A stretch of 64,000 nucleotides of DNA. Source: Plasmopara viticola (lineage: Eukaryota > Oomycota > Peronosporomycetes > Peronosporales > Peronosporaceae). A program made the position numbers and the translations under genes. Numbering within the stretch: position 1 is the stretch's first letter; the number at the start of each line of letters is the position of its first letter. Location of the stretch: assembly GCA_001695595.3 (NCBI GenBank), contig MBPM02000002.1, positions 2,331,608 to 2,395,607 of the forward strand, given 5' to 3'. Positions 58,821-64,000 of this stretch are shown here, one piece after another. The notes under the pieces are model-generated. The model did no database searches and was not told the origin of the DNA. It was given only the letters and a program-made list of their open reading frames with translations.

Positions 58821-61800
58821 TAAGTGTGACGAAATGATAGTCTTCTGCAGTTTGCCGATAACGGCCATTACGCGATATATCTGCATTTTTCCCAAATATG
58901 TCTGCATTATTGCTATCCGTAGAAATGAGCAATTGTATAAGTTTAGACCAGAATCATGGCCCGGAATTCCCATAATCATTGGGACCCATTTCTCAAAGTA
59001 ATCTAGGATATGTCAAGAGCCAAATGAAAAGAAGAAGAACGATACGGTAGCAGTGGATGGCTGAGAGCCACCAGTGAGGCTTAAGCAAGACAAATATTCA
59101 AAAAAGCTGGTTATTAAGTTTCACTTTTCAATTGCTTTAAGCAGCTAACAATTCTCCTCCTTCACCGATTTGCCTCTGTCGCCGCCCGAGCCTCGTCTGA
59201 AGACCAACCTTCGAAAACTTTTCGCCGCAATTGTTTACAGAGTAACACTTGTCCTTCTAAACCCAAACAATTAAGACAAGGGCGCCACTTGCACAGAGTG
59301 AGAAGCGAGCCATCCGTTATTAATTGTTACGACCCACATAGTGGGGAGTATTAGGTCACAAAGAGTAATTTTCCAGCTCTAATTAAACGTTCAGTGGTTG
59401 GTAAGTGTGGTTGCACGCTAGTGTGGTACAAACATCTCGAGCTCCTTCGGTTGGTCTGTGACTTGGTGCTTTGCCTTTTGGTGAGACCCTATCTTGCTAC
59501 AAGAACCCGGAGAATAGCTTCCAAATAAGTTACCCACTTGGATTTGTTTGATCCACATAGTTACCACTGAGATGTTTCGTTCAGCTTCACTGTATGGGAT
59601 AACTAAAGACTTTTAAACCCACAGACCCATCGTAAGCACCACTATGTTCCTTACAATCCGTAAGAAAGAAATGACAAGCTTTACGAATATTTGTATTCAA
59701 CCACGGATAAGCAAATAAAGCTTGTCACACTTGACCGAAACGAAATTCCGGATTTTAAGGCCTCAGGTGCCAAGAACTTAGTGCATGAAGTCACCGAAAG
59801 CCTGAAGCGCCATATTCAGCAAGCCTAGGATTATTTGATATGTTCATTAGACCTCTCTTTCCGAAACGTAGACTGCAAAACAAAGTTATTTCGTTTTATT
59901 TTTATTCTTGATTTTTTCTAAGATTTCGGTTAATTTTAAAAAGAGCGCTGAGAAGCTTAGTAAATATGGCCAAACAAAGAGACAGTACTCATCTTAACAT
60001 TCAAGACCTCGTCAACACAGCCAGATGAGCGCTCTCGATGGCAATGAAGCTTTAAGGACAACGTCGCGCTCGACGTTCACCAGCGCGACTCCGCATGGTG
60101 CGGTAAGTGTCAATGACCAAGCAAACGCAGCGACTTAGACTGATCTTTTTCCTTCTACAGCTACAGGACAAGACACACTGTCCATGCAGGAACTTAATAT
60201 GATAGCATATGGCTTAACGCCGAATCCCGCTTTTTGCATCGCAGCTGAATAACTGTGACTTGATTGATGATCGACCGTATACTGCTGAAACCGAACTGCA
60301 AACAGTTGCTTGGAAGAGCATCTCAATTTGGCCTCACGTACCGATAAATATGTCGCGCGATCTAAGAATCGAGTTCCAAATGTTGCATCTTCACACAATG
60401 GGTAGGTATCGAATGTAGAAAGCGATTAAGATCTAGCACGTACGAATTTGACCCGCATCCTGGTGAGTACGGTCGTGCTGATGTTAATAGATCTTAGACA
60501 ACACTAAGAAGCCATAATGCAAGAGATATTAATCTATTTTGATAGACCGATCGATTCTATTTTTTATTTGAGGTGAAGGAACAATAGTATGTGGTCTTGC
60601 GAGAATCAAAATCGGTGCTACCACACCAAAAATGATTCTGTTTATGAAAACAATGACTTTATGACACGGCAATGGTCTTTGTAAAGAAACAGTGTGACGC
60701 AATCATGCAAAGCGTATGCGGAAGTGATTAAAAAAAGTAAACCTCCTTAAATGACTAGTAATGTATTGTAAATGGTTTCAAAAAGCTATGTACCGCCGAA
60801 AATTCGGTGGAAACTAAAAAAGATGCGTTGCAAAACAACGCGACCGGGTGACAATGTTTGGTATGCTCGACTTAGTCGACAGATCTTATCAACTTCTAAT
60901 GTGAGAAAGTGATATTCATTGACCGCGATGGGCACTCCGAGTGATAATACAAAATTGAATGATCATAATCGAAAGAAATCTCGATCCAACCTGCAAGATT
61001 TATTTGTTTAGTGTTGCTTTACTTCAGAAACAAAGCCGCAAATATACAAAGCGATTGACAAAAAGCGAATGAGCTCATTATACTGACAACGTAATCAAGC
61101 AAAGATAAATAGACTATCAGTATAGATGTACCCTGTCTTTCGCATGTAGACTGCCCGGCCGACAAAAATGACGCTTACTTGGTCAAGAAGTCCGCATTAC
61201 AATTATCAGAATTGGATGTTACAAATGGCAGCATGTTGTTACAGAGAAATCAAATGTATTAAAAGTATACCACGGAGGATTTGGCTGCAATAATTTCTAT
61301 TTGCAACTTGCCAGCTACACCTAAAGTGGACAAAGAGAAGCCCAAGCTTAATCACCCACTTTTTCAGCCGTCAAATCGCTCTTGATCCGCCCCCCTCGTT
61401 AAACGGGTCGTGCTGAGCTTAACCCATTCCGAAGCTCACGTCAACTAGACAGTGAGGCGCTTATAATCTCTTGCTGTAGGCTCATCCCTGCTAAACGACG
61501 AAACTAAGTGCGCTCACCGAAAGGGTTGATTGGAATTGCTTCGAACTACATTGTAGTAAAACTTGCTAGTCAGGACGCTAGACCGTACTGACTAAAGCTA
61601 ACGAGACGCTTAACTTCACTCGAAGTGGAAAAGGGCATACATTGTAGGCTGCACTTACACTGGGTCCTGGTATTAAGGTACCTTTTGACTACTGTTTGCT
61701 CCTTACGCAGTAATCGCTTTCCATTCTTCTATTTTTATCGAACAATTTTGTGAATGAAAATCGGAACATAAAGAACAAGAACAAAAAAGGTAATTTTTAC

Positions 61801-62300
61801 TTGCTAAAACATGACGGGGTCCCAAAGGGGCAAAAAAGGCGCCAGACCTGGCGATATGAGCCGACTTTCACGTCCGGCTGATGCTATCCTCGAACGCTGA
61901 AGCTGCCTTGTTGAATCCAGACCGTGACCCACAAGATAAACGCTGCGTCGCTTTAGCTGGAGTACCTCGGCAGGTCTATCCAAAGCTATGTCTTCCAATG
62001 TGGATTCCGGCCAGAGAGCTCACGTCAAGTTCTTCTGATACGGACATCATCACTTCGCTCGGTTCAACGCCAGAGTAACCGCTGATTTGGCCCATCTTCA
62101 TGACTTTGAGGCTATTCGTAATGCGGGAAATAGCTTTCAGTGCACGTATCGGAAGGTGTGCATAGAGTTGGGTGGAGAAACTGCGACCAATTGCGGTCGC
62201 AAATTAAAAGTTCAGCCTTACGCCAAGTAGAGTCACTGCTATCACGTGGACCTTCAGCACCTACCAGATGACGCAACGGACGGACTCATTTGTGACTGTT
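58821..62300. other. Gene-poor region
   Basis: No supported gene. A coding-like run (EEHLNLASRTDKYVARSKNR) occurs on the plus strand near 60310-60380 between stops. Other frames are short. Confidence 0.35.
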
Positions 62301-62440
62301 TATTTAAAATGGCACACCACCGGTGTATATTACACCGGCTCATGTTGTTGTTGGCTTTCATTCATGCGACCGCCGAATACTTTCTAACCAAAGAATGCCA
62401 TGGTCTCAGTCATGCTGGATAAGCGGACCCGCTTCGACAA

Positions 62441-63741
62441 ATGCAGTATACAGATCGCGACTATGAGGTGGTTCACCACCGTAATAGAGCTTACAATAAC
62501 GTGGTCCATCCCTTTATAAAGGAGTTGCCAAAATTTGCAAATCTGGGTCTGAGGAGTTTAGTCGCAATTCAGCTGATGCTAGAAGATTGTTACCAGTGTA
62601 TGACAATGAGTACGACTCAAAAGACCATTCGGCAATGAGTGACGACTCTGGTTGAAATGTGAACCTCCTAGTGGGGATCATTTTGACTCAGAATTGGAGT
62701 TGTTTTCTCAATGGAAGACAATGAGCCTGCAATTATGGCTAGTTCTAAATCAGTGTGGCCAAATGAAGGCAAACCAAAATTTCCGGCAGGACCAATTGCA
62801 GCAGCTGATTTTCGCCTGCGCGCATTCTTCGGGGAAACAATTGGTCTTTGGTACCGTTGCCACCCCAATAGTGGAATTGCGGCTTTTCCTCCCTCCTGAC
62901 AGGATATATGCCTATTTCCATTATAAACTCTGATGAGTGGCTTAGTGAAAGTTTGGAAGGACCCGTTCCACCGGACCAAAATATCATTCTCTGGGACACA
63001 ACTATAGACCCACCTCAGTCTGTGGCGTCTTATTTAACGGTATCAAGGGTGTGCGAAGAAGTATTGAGCGGGGCCGTCTACCAAGGCAACGTTGGAAATC
63101 TCACCCTCTCTCAGCTCTGCGTGGTCATTGAAATTTTTTTGGAAGCTTTTACCCAGTGAACATATTACTATCAAAGGTCTTAGCACAACTAAGCCTTCAC
63201 CGAGTTTTACTCGATTCGGATCTGAATGTCAATTTTCACCACCTTCGGTCAAAGACTTTTGGTCACGCGGTCCTCCGAGAGTTGGGCGCTCGCGACCACC
63301 CACCGTCAGATGGTGGGTCAATGTCCGGCCGTGTTTCAACACTTAACTCAAACCAGACAGACTTCGACTTCCAGTATTTTTTGGATAAATTGTGTCCGGA
63401 ACAGATCCAATTCTGGTTGAAGTTAAAATTGGCCGAGGGCGATCAAGCTCTGCACTCTATCGCACCTTATATTTACATGGTTCCACTTAGATTGAGTGCG
63501 GTTCTCGAAAGGCAGCATCGGTACTAACCCACCCGTTGTGGTTAGTATGGATACTTCGACTTTGTCCGCCATAATAAAATCTCCCTTGACGAGAAGAATT
63601 TGGCTGGGCCACTTTTCTATGGAAAACGCAAAACTTTCGAAAATTTGTGGAAGCAGGCCACTTAAGTGGACTCTCAGGTTTCCATATATCCCTAATGTGC
63701 AATTGACTTTAGAGGGATACTCAATTTATGCGAATGGTTAA
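62441..63741 (+). pseudogene. Fragmented coding block, possibly retroelement
   Basis: A series of overlapping plus-strand open stretches changes frame. They are 62652-62933 (WLVLNQCGQMKANQNFRQDQ), 62908-63159 (SIINSDEWLSESLEGPVPPD), 63156-63527 (DFDFQYFLDKLCPEQIQFWL) and 63496-63741 (IWLGHFSMENAKLSKICGSR). The repeated frame shifts with retained coding character suggest one decayed gene of at least 1 kb. I do not recognise the family; a gag-like origin is only a guess. Confidence 0.3.
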
Positions 63742-64000
63742 GATAATGTATCCCAATGAGCTTTGAACTAAAATTTTAACAATTTCTACACAGTGAGAAT
63801 TCAAAAAACAAAATGTACTGGTATCAAAAGCTTAAGAAGAGCCCAAACTCACTGGAAAGCAGCTTTTTAGCTGAACTTCAGCTTTTCGATCTCAAAAAAT
63901 TATGAGCGCTTTTACAGGCCACTGGTGTTGGTTTATTATTAACACCTATATGCCCTGTCCGCAACCTTCAGAACGTCACACGCCCACACGTCACTTCTAT
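63742..64000. other. Right edge of window, nothing recognised
   Basis: AT-rich end with no supported feature. Confidence 0.3.

Noticed and set aside
1..64000. tRNA, rRNA or CRISPR arrays
   Set aside because: Visual search for canonical B boxes, rRNA-like blocks and regularly spaced repeats found only the SINE heads and a few short tandem repeats.

Overview
The window looks like nuclear DNA from an oomycete, most plausibly of the Phytophthora/downy-mildew type. The grounds are eukaryotic genes with short GT-AG introns (mostly 60-155 bp, one pair with a clear CTAAC branch site), very tight intergenic spacing inside gene islands, and long AT-rich stretches filled with decayed chromodomain Ty3/gypsy, LINE, SINE and DNA-transposon remnants. 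The exact species cannot be read from the sequence. All exon models below were built by hand from splice signals and reading-frame continuity.

Layout. (1) 1-3.7 kb: gene-poor, with a gypsy gag remnant at the left edge and a tRNA-derived SINE copy. (2) 3.7-16.1 kb: a dense gene island. It holds KIN17 (+), a small coiled-coil gene (+), a 1569-residue SFI1-like centrin-binding repeat protein (+), a p25-alpha/TPPP protein of five exons (+), a tweety-family membrane protein of two exons (+), and convergently a double nucleoside 2-deoxyribosyltransferase-like protein (-). (3) 16.9-18.06 kb: a GC-rich, internally deleted LINE that joins an endonuclease start to a reverse-transcriptase C-terminus. 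(4) 18-26.9 kb: gene-poor, with a decayed hAT-like (DUF659-like) fragment near 26 kb. (5) 26.9-35.9 kb: a second gene island. It holds UFD2/UBE4 (-) and TsaE (+) divergent from a 73-bp spacer, an FSIP1-like coiled-coil gene of three exons (-), a candidate small secreted protein gene of three exons (+), and an uncharacterised three-exon coiled-coil gene (-). (6) 36-64 kb: transposon graveyard. It holds a pogo/Tigger-like DDE transposase fragment, two related antisense gypsy pol remnants plus an inverted chromodomain fragment, a near-perfect ~105-bp foldback, copia RNase-H-like debris, a second SINE copy, a decayed unidentified coding block (51.6-52.2 kb), and a truncated duplicate of the 3' end of the 34-36 kb gene.

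Functional reading. Several island genes belong to microtubule/centriole/cilium-type families: the SFI1-like protein, TPPP/p25-alpha, the FSIP1-like protein and other coiled-coil proteins. This fits an organism that still makes flagellated zoospores, but that is an inference. The others are housekeeping: KIN17 (RNA/DNA metabolism), UFD2 (E4 ubiquitin ligase), TsaE (organellar tRNA t6A synthesis) and tweety (membrane protein).
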